Positions 1 to 5,624 of a stretch of 9,099 nucleotides of DNA are shown here, piece by piece (the first letter of the stretch is position 1; the number at the start of each line of letters is the position of its first letter). Origin of the DNA: Finegoldia magna (GTDB taxonomy: Bacteria > Bacillota > Clostridia > Tissierellales > Peptoniphilaceae); assembly GCF_018371055.1 (NCBI RefSeq), contig NZ_JAGYZD010000049.1:1-9099 (forward strand). Direction: 5' to 3'. A program made the translations under genes and the position numbers. Below the pieces are notes generated by a model, which saw nothing but the letters and a program-made list of their open reading frames with translations, made no database searches and had not been told where the DNA came from.

Positions 1-153
1 ATAGTCAGAAACTGTGTTTTTGTCCTCAACTTTTCCGACTCTGTTAATCACATTGGTTAAGTATAGGCATGCTTCAGTGAGTTGAGTTTTTCCACTTCCG
101 CTATGCCCAACCAAGCTAAGATTTCTAATTTTGTTTGTTGGATAAGATTTCAT
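1..153 (-). CDS. EF-G-like translational GTPase, N-terminal part only
   Basis: The 51 visible codons encode the start of a translational GTPase of the elongation factor G superfamily; the gene runs off the left edge. The G1/P-loop GHSGSGKT is at residues 16-23, followed by the TEACLYLTNVINRVGKVED stretch, which matches the helix and switch I entry of EF-G proteins (GHSGSGKTTLTEA..GxINRxGxVEDGxTVSD is the usual pattern of the EF-G-like second paralogue in Firmicutes). EF-G promotes GTP-dependent translocation on the ribosome; the paralogues with this N-terminus are less well characterised and may not be the main EF-G. The ATG at 151-153 has a perfect AGGAGG at 161-166, 7 nt upstream, so the start is secure. 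Which paralogue it is cannot be decided from 51 residues. Confidence 0.85.
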   Translation of the reverse strand, partial: MKSYPTNKIRNLSLVGHSGSGKTQLTEACLYLTNVINRVGKVEDKNTVSDY

Positions 154-244
154 AATTGTGCCTCCTATTATTTATAAGAAAACATTTGCATTTTTGTTAC
201 ATAGTTTATTAACCAAATTTGATAAGTAAATTTGCCAAACAACA

Positions 245-274
245 TTTATAATATCGTTTTCAAAATGACCGCAA
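245..274 (-). promoter_or_regulatory. Possible promoter for the EF-G-like gene
   Basis: On the minus strand a TTGCGG hexamer (269-274) is separated by 18 nt from TATAAA (245-250). This would give a leader of roughly 85 nt before the EF-G-like ATG. The match is moderate, and it overlaps the 3' end of the small possible membrane-protein frame at 260-421. Confidence 0.35.
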
Positions 275-421
275 CGTTTCTCTTATATTATTAAAATATA
301 TATACCCAAAAATCAAAATTCCTAACACAGAATAAAACAATTTACAAGAATTCTTAATTTCGTATTTATATTTTAAATAGGATATTTTATTTTGCTTAAA
401 GCTAAATCTAATGTCTTCCAT
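260..421 (-). CDS. Possible 53-residue single-helix membrane protein
   Basis: I do not recognise this protein. An ATG at 419-421 opens a frame of 53 codons ending in TGA at 260-262. It starts MEDIRFSFKQNKISYLKYKY, is strongly basic in the middle, and then has one clear hydrophobic stretch (residues 28-43, LFYSVLGILIFGYIYF) followed by a short polar tail NNIRETLRSF. This is the layout of a small membrane protein with a positively charged side at the N-terminus. Against it: a TAG stop lies directly before the ATG, and no Shine-Dalgarno lies at the right distance (the nearest purine run, GAGAGGA, is more than 20 nt upstream). It could be a leaderless or weakly translated small protein, the tail of a lost gene, or chance. 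Confidence 0.35.
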   Translation of the reverse strand: MEDIRFSFKQNKISYLKYKYEIKNSCKLFYSVLGILIFGYIYFNNIRETLRSF

Positions 422-466
422 CTATATAACAGGTATTTTTTTGTTCCTCTCACATCATTCTATCAA

Positions 467-480
467 CACACTTAAGTGTG
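467..480. repeat. 14-bp perfect palindrome CACACTTAAGTGTG
   Basis: The sequence CACACTTAAGTGTG is its own reverse complement. It lies directly past the U-tract of the terminator at 482-529 (in minus-strand order), and its CACAC/GTGTG arms resemble the outer arm of that terminator, so the two could compete in RNA folding or act as tandem hairpins. It could also be a protein-binding site. Confidence 0.45.
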
Positions 481-481
481 C

Positions 482-529
482 AAAAAAAGCACAGCTAAGA
501 TCTAACTGTATAAATCAATTAGTGTGCTT
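482..529 (-). terminator. Rho-independent terminator after the Sm-like gene
   Basis: On the minus strand the arm AAGCACA (523-529) pairs with TGTGCTT (487-493), followed at once by seven U (482-488, partly shared with the stem). A second weak pairing (CUAA with UUAG) sits inside the long loop. It lies 2-5 nt past the stop codon of the Sm-like gene, as expected for its terminator. The loop is larger than usual. Confidence 0.55.
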
Positions 530-531
530 AA

Positions 532-723
532 TTAGTCTAATATTTCGATTGATTTAATATCTGATTCATAAAAAATCCAAATATCTCCATCAACTCTCAT
601 CTCTAGCCCATCTTCTTCGACTTCATAATCATCTTTTGCACAATAGTGTGCATACCCATTATAGCTATTTCCCTTTATATCAGTTAATCTAATATATTGT
701 GCATTGTATTCTAATAATTTCAC
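532..723 (-). CDS. Small Sm/LSM-like protein of unknown role
   Basis: A 63-residue acidic protein. The opening MKLLEYNAQYIRLTDIKGNSYNG, with a short aromatic-rich strand followed by D-x-x-G-x-x-Y-x-G, and the closing IWIFYESDIKSIEIL resemble the strand pattern of compact five-stranded Sm-like folds (a Sm1-like ...V.L.D..G..Y.G turn and a final I..I..L strand). Similar 60-70 residue proteins are common hypothetical genes in anaerobic Firmicutes; no reaction is known to me. The start is a GTG at 721-723 preceded by AGGAGT (729-734) with a 5-nt gap; the overlapping ATG one frame away hits a stop at once, which supports GTG. It has its own terminator. The Sm-like assignment rests on pattern only, and an RNA-binding role is inference. 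Confidence 0.7.
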   Translation of the reverse strand: MKLLEYNAQYIRLTDIKGNSYNGYAHYCAKDDYEVEEDGLEMRVDGDIWIFYESDIKSIEILD

Positions 724-772
724 ATTCTACTCCTTTCTTTTAATATATGTTGGAATTAGATGCACTCCACTC

Positions 773-791
773 TTACTATAGTGTATAGTAA
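773..791. promoter_or_regulatory. Perfect dyad TTACTATA-GTG-TATAGTAA, possible operator
   Basis: Two 8-bp arms, TTACTATA (773-780) and TATAGTAA (784-791), flank a 3-bp centre. The dyad sits about 50 bp upstream of the Sm-like gene's GTG start. Its core TAGTGTAT (779-786) also occurs on the minus strand at the -10 of the neighbouring XRE gene (1470-1477), so it may be an operator of that repressor. It could equally be an RNA hairpin in the leader; the loop of three bases is tight but possible. Confidence 0.4.
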
Positions 792-884
792 ATCCATTTA
801 TGTTTATTAGTTATTGTTTGTAACATCATCCCTGTATTTGGAAATTAATCAATCCTCTTTAACTTTATATAAATTAGGATCACA

Positions 885-897
885 CCTGCTGTGCAGG
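885..897. repeat. Short hairpin CCTGC-TGT-GCAGG
   Basis: Five-base GC-rich arms around a 3-base loop, 25 bp past the XRE stop codon. No U-tract follows on the minus strand, so it is a poor terminator; it may slow transcription or be part of a long leader for the Sm-like gene. The flanking motif ATCACAC occurs twice, at 879-885 and 913-919, 34 bp apart. Confidence 0.3.
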
Positions 898-907
898 AAC
901 TATGCTA

Positions 908-916
908 ATTATATCA
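908..916 (-). promoter_or_regulatory. Extended -10 promoter candidate for the Sm-like gene
   Basis: The minus strand reads TGATATAAT, a consensus -10 hexamer (908-913) with the TGn extension (914-916). No good -35 is visible 17 nt upstream, which extended -10 promoters can tolerate. Transcription would begin just after the XRE stop codon and give a leader of about 175 nt before the Sm-like gene. Confidence 0.35.
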
Positions 917-921
917 CACTA

Positions 922-1437
922 CTATGTTTTTAATTTCTTATTAAAAATATAAGCACAAATTGTGCAAATCACAAAAAGTAATGGCGCAACTCTGACAAAT
1001 CCCCATTCAAAACTCTGTAGTATAAATTTCATTATCATTGTATTTGAATCTGTTATTTCCCATTGTAAATAACTGCTTTTCATGAAAAACAAGGATATGA
1101 ACACAACCACAATTAGCACGTCGAATGCGATAAATATATTTCTGTAAATCGTAATTTTCTTTTGTTTATTTTCGAAAAATTGCAGATTGATTTCTTCAAG
1201 TTTATCAGATAGTTTATCTAATTCTGTTTTGTGTACTTCTTCTACATTTTCTCCTAATAGAACGCTTACAGATGTGTGCAAAATTTCCGATAATTTTATC
1301 AAAGAATCAGAATCGGGAACGGACAAGCCTCTCTCCCATTTCGAAACAGTCTGTCTGACAACGTGCATTTCATTTGCTAATTGTTCTTGTGACAATCCAT
1401 TTGATTTTCTAAGTGATTTGATATTTTCATTCAACAT
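922..1437 (-). CDS. XRE-family regulator with two C-terminal membrane helices
   Basis: A 171-residue predicted membrane-anchored transcriptional regulator. Residues 5-60 form a Cro/C1-type helix-turn-helix: IKSLRKSNGLSQEQLANEM, then the recognition helix VRQTVSKWERGLSVPD, then LIKLSEIL. Residues 64-96 are charged and probably helical. Two hydrophobic stretches follow, about 101-119 (IFIAFDVLIVVVFISLFF) and 149-166 (RVAPLLFVICTICAYIF). This layout is common in Firmicutes, where the membrane part is thought to sense or anchor; the signal is not known here. The ATG at 1435-1437 has GAGGT 7 nt upstream. It probably represses its own promoter, as XRE proteins often do; a palindrome TGTGTCACA (1458-1466) lies between its -10 and the ribosome binding site. 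Target genes cannot be named from the sequence. Confidence 0.88.
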   Translation of the reverse strand: MLNENIKSLRKSNGLSQEQLANEMHVVRQTVSKWERGLSVPDSDSLIKLSEILHTSVSVLLGENVEEVHKTELDKLSDKLEEINLQFFENKQKKITIYRNIFIAFDVLIVVVFISLFFMKSSYLQWEITDSNTMIMKFILQSFEWGFVRVAPLLFVICTICAYIFNKKLKT

Positions 1438-1457
1438 ATTAATACCTCTTTTCTTTC

Positions 1458-1496
1458 TGTGTCACAATAATACACTAATTTCTGCCGTTGCCACAA
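1458..1496 (-). promoter_or_regulatory. Promoter and possible autoregulatory site of the XRE gene
   Basis: The minus strand has TTGTGG (1491-1496), an 18-nt spacer and TATTAT (1467-1472). The perfect 9-bp palindrome TGTGTCACA (1458-1466) lies directly past the -10, where a bound repressor would block transcription. The motif TAGTGTAT at 1470-1477 overlaps the -10 and recurs in the dyad at 773-791. Confidence 0.45.
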
Positions 1497-1679
1497 GAAA
1501 CTAAAATTAACATGGTAAAAACCCCTTGATTTTCAGCTTTAATCACTAAGTTAATATAACTTGCGTATTCGTGATATAAATGATAAACAATTATTAGTTT
1601 TAAAATATTATATTATATATATTCACCGCAACTATTATAATTTGTTTATTTCATTCCTAGAACAACATTTTTTCCACGT

Positions 1680-1709
1680 AAAAAAGGACAAGCCTAAGCT
1701 TATCCTTTG
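1680..1709 (-). terminator. Rho-independent terminator closing the defence-island transcript
   Basis: On the minus strand AAAGGATAAGC pairs with GCTTGTCCTTT (one mismatched pair) around a TTAG loop and is followed by a run of six U. It is 175 bp past the end of the AAA/DUF4435 gene, and directly at the stop codon of the open stretch at 1700-1807, which suggests it was the terminator of a gene now lost. Confidence 0.75.
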
Positions 1710-1862
1710 ATTAAAATTTTATTCCCATTCTTCTTTCCCAAACGTACAATATATCCCAAACCATTCAAAATACTAGATTTTATTTTTTTAAGTATCACCA
1801 AATCCACCTAATTATAGGACATTGTCAGATTTTTAGTCCCGTCCCAGTCCCAGTACCGGATA
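1700..1862 (-). pseudogene. Possible remnant of a second winged-helix regulator
   Basis: On the minus strand a short repeat encodes GTGTGTGLK (1857-1831). After a frame change, a further open stretch (1807-1703) ends LNGLGYIVRLGKKNGNK followed by ILIKG and a TAA inside the terminator stem. The last part looks like the final helix and wing of a winged-helix domain (compare LQEKKMIERIGSKRDGNWIVIR, in part, at the end of the intact regulator at 4174-5505). Short Gly-Thr or similar tandem repeats just before that domain are a habit of AlbA_2-type regulators, and the intact one carries NVGL repeats there. At least one frameshift and one in-frame TAG (1808-1810) break it. The reading is suggestive, not proven; it may be chance in AT-rich sequence. 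Confidence 0.3.
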
Positions 1863-1883
1863 TTATAATTTTATTAACTATGT

Positions 1884-3511
1884 TTATATTAATGTTTCAC
1901 CTGAAAAACTCGGTACATAATTTTTAAATATCGCAAATACTTCCTTTTGTTCCTTATTTCGCAAAATAGAAATAACTATATTTAAATAATCATTATTTTG
2001 AAAACCAAAATAATGACCTATTGATTTAGATAATCCTTTTTCATTAAACATTTTTATAACTTTTTTATAATTATTACTTATCAGCGCTTCTTCATATGAT
2101 TTTAATGTTTCTTCATAAATTCTATCGGCATCAATATTTTCAATAGCCTTTTTTAAACTTTCTTTTGTATCAATCTCAGAAATTTCAGCCAAGGATAATT
2201 TATGTTTTATCTGAGATACTACATTTTTCTTAATCTGACCACGAATTTGATTATCAAACCTTTCATTTATGACATAATTTTTGATATTACTAAATATTTC
2301 ATTAAAATTATTGCCTAAATAATCTGATAAAAAACTGATTAGTTCTTCTATAATAAATAGATTTTCAACTTCGGCAACCTTTAATGTGTAAATATTATCT
2401 TTCTTTAATTTATTTATTTCATCTTCTGTTCGAAAGTCACGATCAATTAATCCATAAACACTATAATTATGAATCTTTTGGGTTAATTAAAAGATTTTGT
2501 TCTCATAATGACTTGCATACAACTTCCACAAGGAATGATAAAATAGTCTGGGTATAAAATAGAATATAATTGAGTGTCAAAACTACTCTCTTCTCCTTCT
2601 ACAAACAAAATATTTTTAAGTGATCCGAGAATATCAAATAGTAACTTTTCTGGTAATTCATTAGAAATTATTTTTTCTAAATCCCAATTTTCACCATCAT
2701 AACTCCTTATCCATATCTTTTCTGAGTTTTTATGAGAAGCAGCAAAATTTGTATCATGTGTTATATAAATAAATAAACAATCTTGACGATAATTCTCTAA
2801 CTGTTCCCATAAAATATTCATTATTGAGTTGTGAAGATGTAATTCAGGTTCATCTATTATTAAAGTTTTATTATCTGGTACGACCAGAACTTGTGACGCT
2901 AAATACAAAACAGCTCTCTCTCCATCACTCATTTGATTTGCAGAATACTTCTCAGTTGGTTTGTTTCTTTCATAAGCAAAAAACTTGGAATCTTCAATTA
3001 GAAGTTTTCTTTGTGGAAATATACTATTCCAAATATTTATTAATTTATCGAAAACTGTAAATGGAGTATTAGGTTTTGGATAGTTATTCTTTTCAGCTAT
3101 TTTACAATCATCTAAAAATTTCGATGTCTCATTATTATATAAAGCAATTAATGCTGCTAACACTACATCAAAATCATTTAAAAGTTTAGTGGTGTAAGCT
3201 TTTCCAAAATCCCATCTGTATCTCTTATCTTTATTTCGAATTTCATACTCATTATCAGTACCATAAAAAATTCTATTTCTTGAGCATTCATAATTGCTCA
3301 AGGGTATATTTTCTTGAAAGTTAAGATTTCTTTGTGCTCCTATTCTATGAACATCTAATAGATCCTCACCTTCAATCCAGGCACCTAATTTACTTTTCCC
3401 ACTACCATTTGCCCCTATAATAATTATTGAATTATTATTAGTTGTATATTCTTTAAAACCAGCATTAATTGTAGGTAGTTTATAATTATAATTTTTCGCG
3501 TTCTTCAACAT
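1884..3511 (-). pseudogene. Frameshifted AAA ATPase-DUF4435 (TOPRIM-like) fusion, merged PARIS-like
   Basis: Two frames make one gene of about 540 codons. The first (to TAA at 2483-2485) is an ABC/AAA_21-type ATPase: Walker A GANGSGKS (residues 36-43 counted from the ATG at 3520), signature SDGER (198-202), Walker B TLIIDEPELHLH (219-230), switch His 255. It then enters DUF4435 with FVEGE (306-310), the TOPRIM-type glutamate. The second frame is open from 2486 to 1884 and begins QKIHNYSVYGLIDRDFR, carrying the DxD of the TOPRIM motif, then continues for about 190 residues. A one-base loss near 2485 joins them smoothly. ATPase plus DUF4435 is the pair AriA and AriB of PARIS, a defence system that responds to phage anti-restriction proteins; fused forms are known. 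The HpaII remnant ends 43 bp upstream. Start: the ATG at 3509-3511 has AAAGGATG 6 nt upstream; the ATG at 3518-3520 has no room for one. Another OLD-like ATPase/nuclease is possible. Confidence 0.7.
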
Positions 3512-3517
3512 ATTACC

Positions 3518-3525
3518 CATCCTTT
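3518..3525 (-). promoter_or_regulatory. Ribosome binding site that fixes the ATPase start
   Basis: AAAGGATG lies 6 nt before the ATG at 3509-3511. The upstream in-frame ATG (3518-3520) is inside this site, so translation most likely begins three codons later than the longest frame. Confidence 0.6.
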
Positions 3526-3554
3526 AAACTTATCTTCAAATTCATACAATCATT

Positions 3555-4101
3555 TTATCTAAATCTGATTTGAAGGTTTAACTTAATAAAATCTTCTCCA
3601 CCCTCACTATAGACTTCTCCAAATCCATGTCTCGATGTGGATGCTGTTTCATATTTTATATTATTAAGCAGATACTCTTCAAAATAATTTCGATTATAAA
3701 TATGATATGCTAGTATATCCCATTGCTTGGTTACAATTATATATCCGCCACTAGCTTCATAAATACCATCCCAAATTATTGCTGGTTCCATTCCTAGCGC
3801 CACCGCTGTTAAAAACTTTTTAAATTTGTGCCTATATACATTAACATTTCCACAATTCATTGGATTTTCAAGTTCTATTTTCTTTACCATATCTATGCAA
3901 TTACCGATATTATTTCTATAAAAATATAAAATAGTTTCGGCAATAACATTATCCATTGTTATTGCAATAAGAATTAAGTTGTGCACTTTGAAAGTCTGCT
4001 TCTTTTTCTAATTTATTTTTGTTTATATTTTCTTCTTCTAAAACTTGGTCTAATTTTAAAAGCGGAATATCACTTATATTTATAATATTATATCTGAAAA
4101 A
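3555..4101 (-). pseudogene. HpaII-family restriction endonuclease, C-terminal remnant
   Basis: The 3' part (from about 3960 to TAA at 3555) encodes a protein end that I recognise as the C-terminus of HpaII-type restriction enzymes: ALGMEPAIIWDGIYEASGGY, then IIVTKQWDILAYHIYNRNYF, EEYLLNN, STSRHGFGEVY and a final KLNLQIRFR. HpaII cuts CCGG; the specificity here is unknown. About 130 residues remain of a family with roughly 350. The preceding stretch (4101-3952) is open in another frame (FFRYNIINISDIPLLKLDQV onward, ending at TAA 3949-3951) and is probably the same gene before a frameshift between 3951 and 3986. Two stops (TAATAA at 4102-4107) and the regulator gene cut it off further upstream. 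The GTG at 3984-3986 lacks a convincing ribosome binding site. No cytosine methyltransferase is present, so the modification system is not functional here. Confidence 0.7.
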
Positions 4102-4110
4102 TTATTACAG

Positions 4111-4124
4111 GTTTAAATTTAAAC
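4111..4124. repeat. 14-bp perfect palindrome GTTTAAATTTAAAC
   Basis: A self-complementary AT-rich 14-mer in the 70-bp gap between the regulator stop codon and the restriction-enzyme remnant. It lacks a U-tract on the minus strand. It might be a weak hairpin or a scar of the deletion that removed the 5' part of the restriction gene. Confidence 0.35.
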
Positions 4125-4173
4125 ATATTAAAGTAGATCAGAATTGATATACCTGAAATTAAAAATGGCATTT

Positions 4174-5505
4174 TCATCTTATGACAATCCAATTTCCATC
4201 ACGTTTTGACCCGATTCTTTCTATCATTTTCTTTTCTTGTAAAGATTTGAATGTCCTTTCTATAGTCCTCTTTGTCACACCAATTTTTTCTGAAAGTTCA
4301 ATTGATGTAAAGCTTGGATTTTCTATCAAAAGTTCAATCACTTTCTTTTCAGTTTTGTTCAAACCGACATTCAAACCGACATTCAAACCGACATTTTTAT
4401 TGTCTATTTGATCAATTACTTCCTGCTCAAAAGGAATAGTACATCTAATATATTTGCTTTCAATTTCGAAAACATCTTTCCCATATTTTTCTACAATCGT
4501 CGGAATTCCATGTCCGGTGTGTTCAGTTAGTCCCATATTTAGAAATATCCTCATCAATGTTGCATTTCTAGGCTTACTTATTCCATCAAAAAATTGTTCT
4601 TTTGTCATTCCGCTAGGAAGTCCACCATGTGATAATATATCAAGTCTATCATTAAACATTGAAATCTGTGGTTCAGTGATTGTCCAATCGTTATGAACTA
4701 AAGCATTTAAAATTGCCTCGTTAACACAGTCAAAATCAAATAGATATGTGTCTTTTCTGGGTCTTACTGTCGTATCAGAAATACATATATTCTCAGCTTG
4801 CAATCTATTTTTTATTTTTCCATAAGTCGTTAATATGCATCCATAACCATAATCGCTTCTTTCAGATATAGAAGCTTTATTCTGTCCTTGGAATTTCACA
4901 AAAATAAAGGGAATATTATTTTTATCAGATAATAGTTCTGCTAGTAAATTATATTCTCCGGCTTCATTTCTTAAATTCAAATTCGTTTCAAAAGATTTAT
5001 CGTCCAAATGATAATTTTTTTCCGAATAATATATCTTAAGTTCCCTAAACGATAAATCTGATGAATTTGATTTTTTCTTAAGCATGTATTCATTATCTAT
5101 AAATTTTTTCTCATATCGAATTTTTATCTGCTCTGGTGTCATCTCTTTGCAGGTTGTTCCGATTCGTATTGTGCATCCAGTAGAGGAGAATCCATATTTC
5201 TTTTGACAATAAATATGATAACGCCCTTTATTTATATGAATTACTATTAAAGTTTTCCCTTCATCAAATTTAAGTTCTGAACTAATTTCATCTTGTGGGT
5301 TCGGTTCTATTTGACTTGTTATAATATCGGATATTTTTCTAAGAACTTCATCAACTTTGTCTACACCAACTACAACACCATTATCTTTTACTCCAATAAT
5401 AATTGTTCCTCCTGCACTATTAAGGAAAGATACTATTTCCTTTGTAATTGTATCTGTATATTTTTCTTTTAATTCCATTGTTTCTGACTCTATATATCGG
5501 TTCAT
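4174..5505 (-). CDS. AlbA_2 / GHKL-like ATP-binding / winged-helix regulator (COG2865 type)
   Basis: A 443-residue intact protein of the family annotated as ATP-binding or RecG-like putative transcriptional regulators. Residues 8-130 are the AlbA_2 (Schlafen AAA_4-like) domain: ESETMELKEKYTDTITKEI, then FLNSAGGTIIIGVKDNGVVVG and IRIGTTCKEMTPEQI. Residues about 255-345 are the HATPase-like part: N-box NEAILNALVHNDW (262-274), DILSHGGLPSGM (289-300), GHGIPTIVEKYG (331-342). A linker follows with three NVGL units (371-382), then a winged helix (384-443; IELSEKIGVTKRTIERTFKS, reading head SLQEKKMIER). The family is common beside restriction and other defence genes; its substrate is not established. 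Start: ATG at 5503-5505 with GGAGGA 5-8 nt upstream. A consensus extended -10 and repeated half-sites lie directly upstream, suggesting self-control. The restriction-enzyme remnant begins 72 bp downstream. Confidence 0.88.
   Translation of the reverse strand: MNRYIESETMELKEKYTDTITKEIVSFLNSAGGTIIIGVKDNGVVVGVDKVDEVLRKISDIITSQIEPNPQDEISSELKFDEGKTLIVIHINKGRYHIYCQKKYGFSSTGCTIRIGTTCKEMTPEQIKIRYEKKFIDNEYMLKKKSNSSDLSFRELKIYYSEKNYHLDDKSFETNLNLRNEAGEYNLLAELLSDKNNIPFIFVKFQGQNKASISERSDYGYGCILTTYGKIKNRLQAENICISDTTVRPRKDTYLFDFDCVNEAILNALVHNDWTITEPQISMFNDRLDILSHGGLPSGMTKEQFFDGISKPRNATLMRIFLNMGLTEHTGHGIPTIVEKYGKDVFEIESKYIRCTIPFEQEVIDQIDNKNVGLNVGLNVGLNKTEKKVIELLIENPSFTSIELSEKIGVTKRTIERTFKSLQEKKMIERIGSKRDGNWIVIR
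4358..4393. repeat. Three perfect 12-bp tandem repeats inside the regulator gene
   Basis: TTCAAACCGACA occurs three times without any mismatch (4358-4369, 4370-4381, 4382-4393). Being a multiple of three it encodes the NVGL repeats and can change copy number without a frameshift. It lies in the linker between the ATP-binding part and the DNA-binding winged helix. Confidence 0.95.
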
Positions 5506-5528
5506 TGCAGTCCTCCTCTAATATAATT

Positions 5529-5537
5529 ATTATATCA
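5529..5537 (-). promoter_or_regulatory. Extended -10 promoter of the AlbA_2 regulator
   Basis: The minus strand reads TGATATAAT, a perfect -10 (5529-5534) with TGn extension (5535-5537). Transcription would start near 5522, only a few bases before the AGGAGGA ribosome binding site (5511-5519), so the leader is very short. No good -35 is seen; that region is occupied by the half-sites at 5544-5580. Confidence 0.65.
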
Positions 5538-5541
5538 TATT

Positions 5542-5582
5542 TACGACAGTACTAGAATTCAAACCGACATTTTATTGTCGTA
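5542..5582. promoter_or_regulatory. Putative operator: three CGACA half-sites upstream of the regulator
   Basis: CGACA occurs at 5544-5548 and 5565-5569 (21 bp apart, two helical turns) and inverted as TGTCG at 5576-5580. The last two form the dyad CGACA-N6-TGTCG, and the outermost two form TACGACA...TGTCGTA. The 22 bases at 5558-5579 match 4382-4404 inside the gene with one base less. The site covers the place of the -35 and would suit autoregulation. Confidence 0.5.
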
Positions 5583-5602
5583 ATATTTATTTGCTTGCTA
5601 AA

Positions 5603-5624
5603 TTCCGTACAATATTGCACGGAA
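5603..5624. repeat. 22-bp near-perfect dyad before the guaA terminator hairpin
   Basis: The arms TTCCGT and ACGGAA flank a palindromic core CAATATTG, with one mismatched pair in between. It abuts the terminator at 5623-5660 and is about 75 bp upstream of the regulator promoter. It may be a second hairpin of the terminator or a protein site. Confidence 0.45.

Larger units (their letters stand above)
1505..1883. other. Gene-free stretch between the XRE gene and the defence island
   Basis: No intact gene is visible. From left to right it holds about 175 bp of very AT-rich sequence with no recognisable structure, a terminator (1680-1709), and a stretch (1700-1862) that reads on the minus strand like the broken end of a winged-helix regulator. 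These last two are listed separately. Confidence 0.6.

Noticed and set aside
885..897. GC-rich hairpin as terminator of the XRE gene
   Set aside because: The stem has only five pairs and no U-tract follows on the minus strand.
1187..1504. Plus-strand open frame opposite the XRE gene
   Set aside because: It is antisense to the helix-turn-helix coding region and Ser/Cys-rich with no family likeness.
1884..2192. A separate 102-codon gene starting at a TTG
   Set aside because: The frame is open far upstream to 2486 and continues the DUF4435 homology; no ribosome binding site precedes the TTG. It is the 3' part of the frameshifted fusion gene.
4358..4404. Direct repeats that might suggest a CRISPR-like array
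   Set aside because: Units are 12 bp, adjoining, without spacers, and lie in frame within a coding sequence (NVGL repeats).
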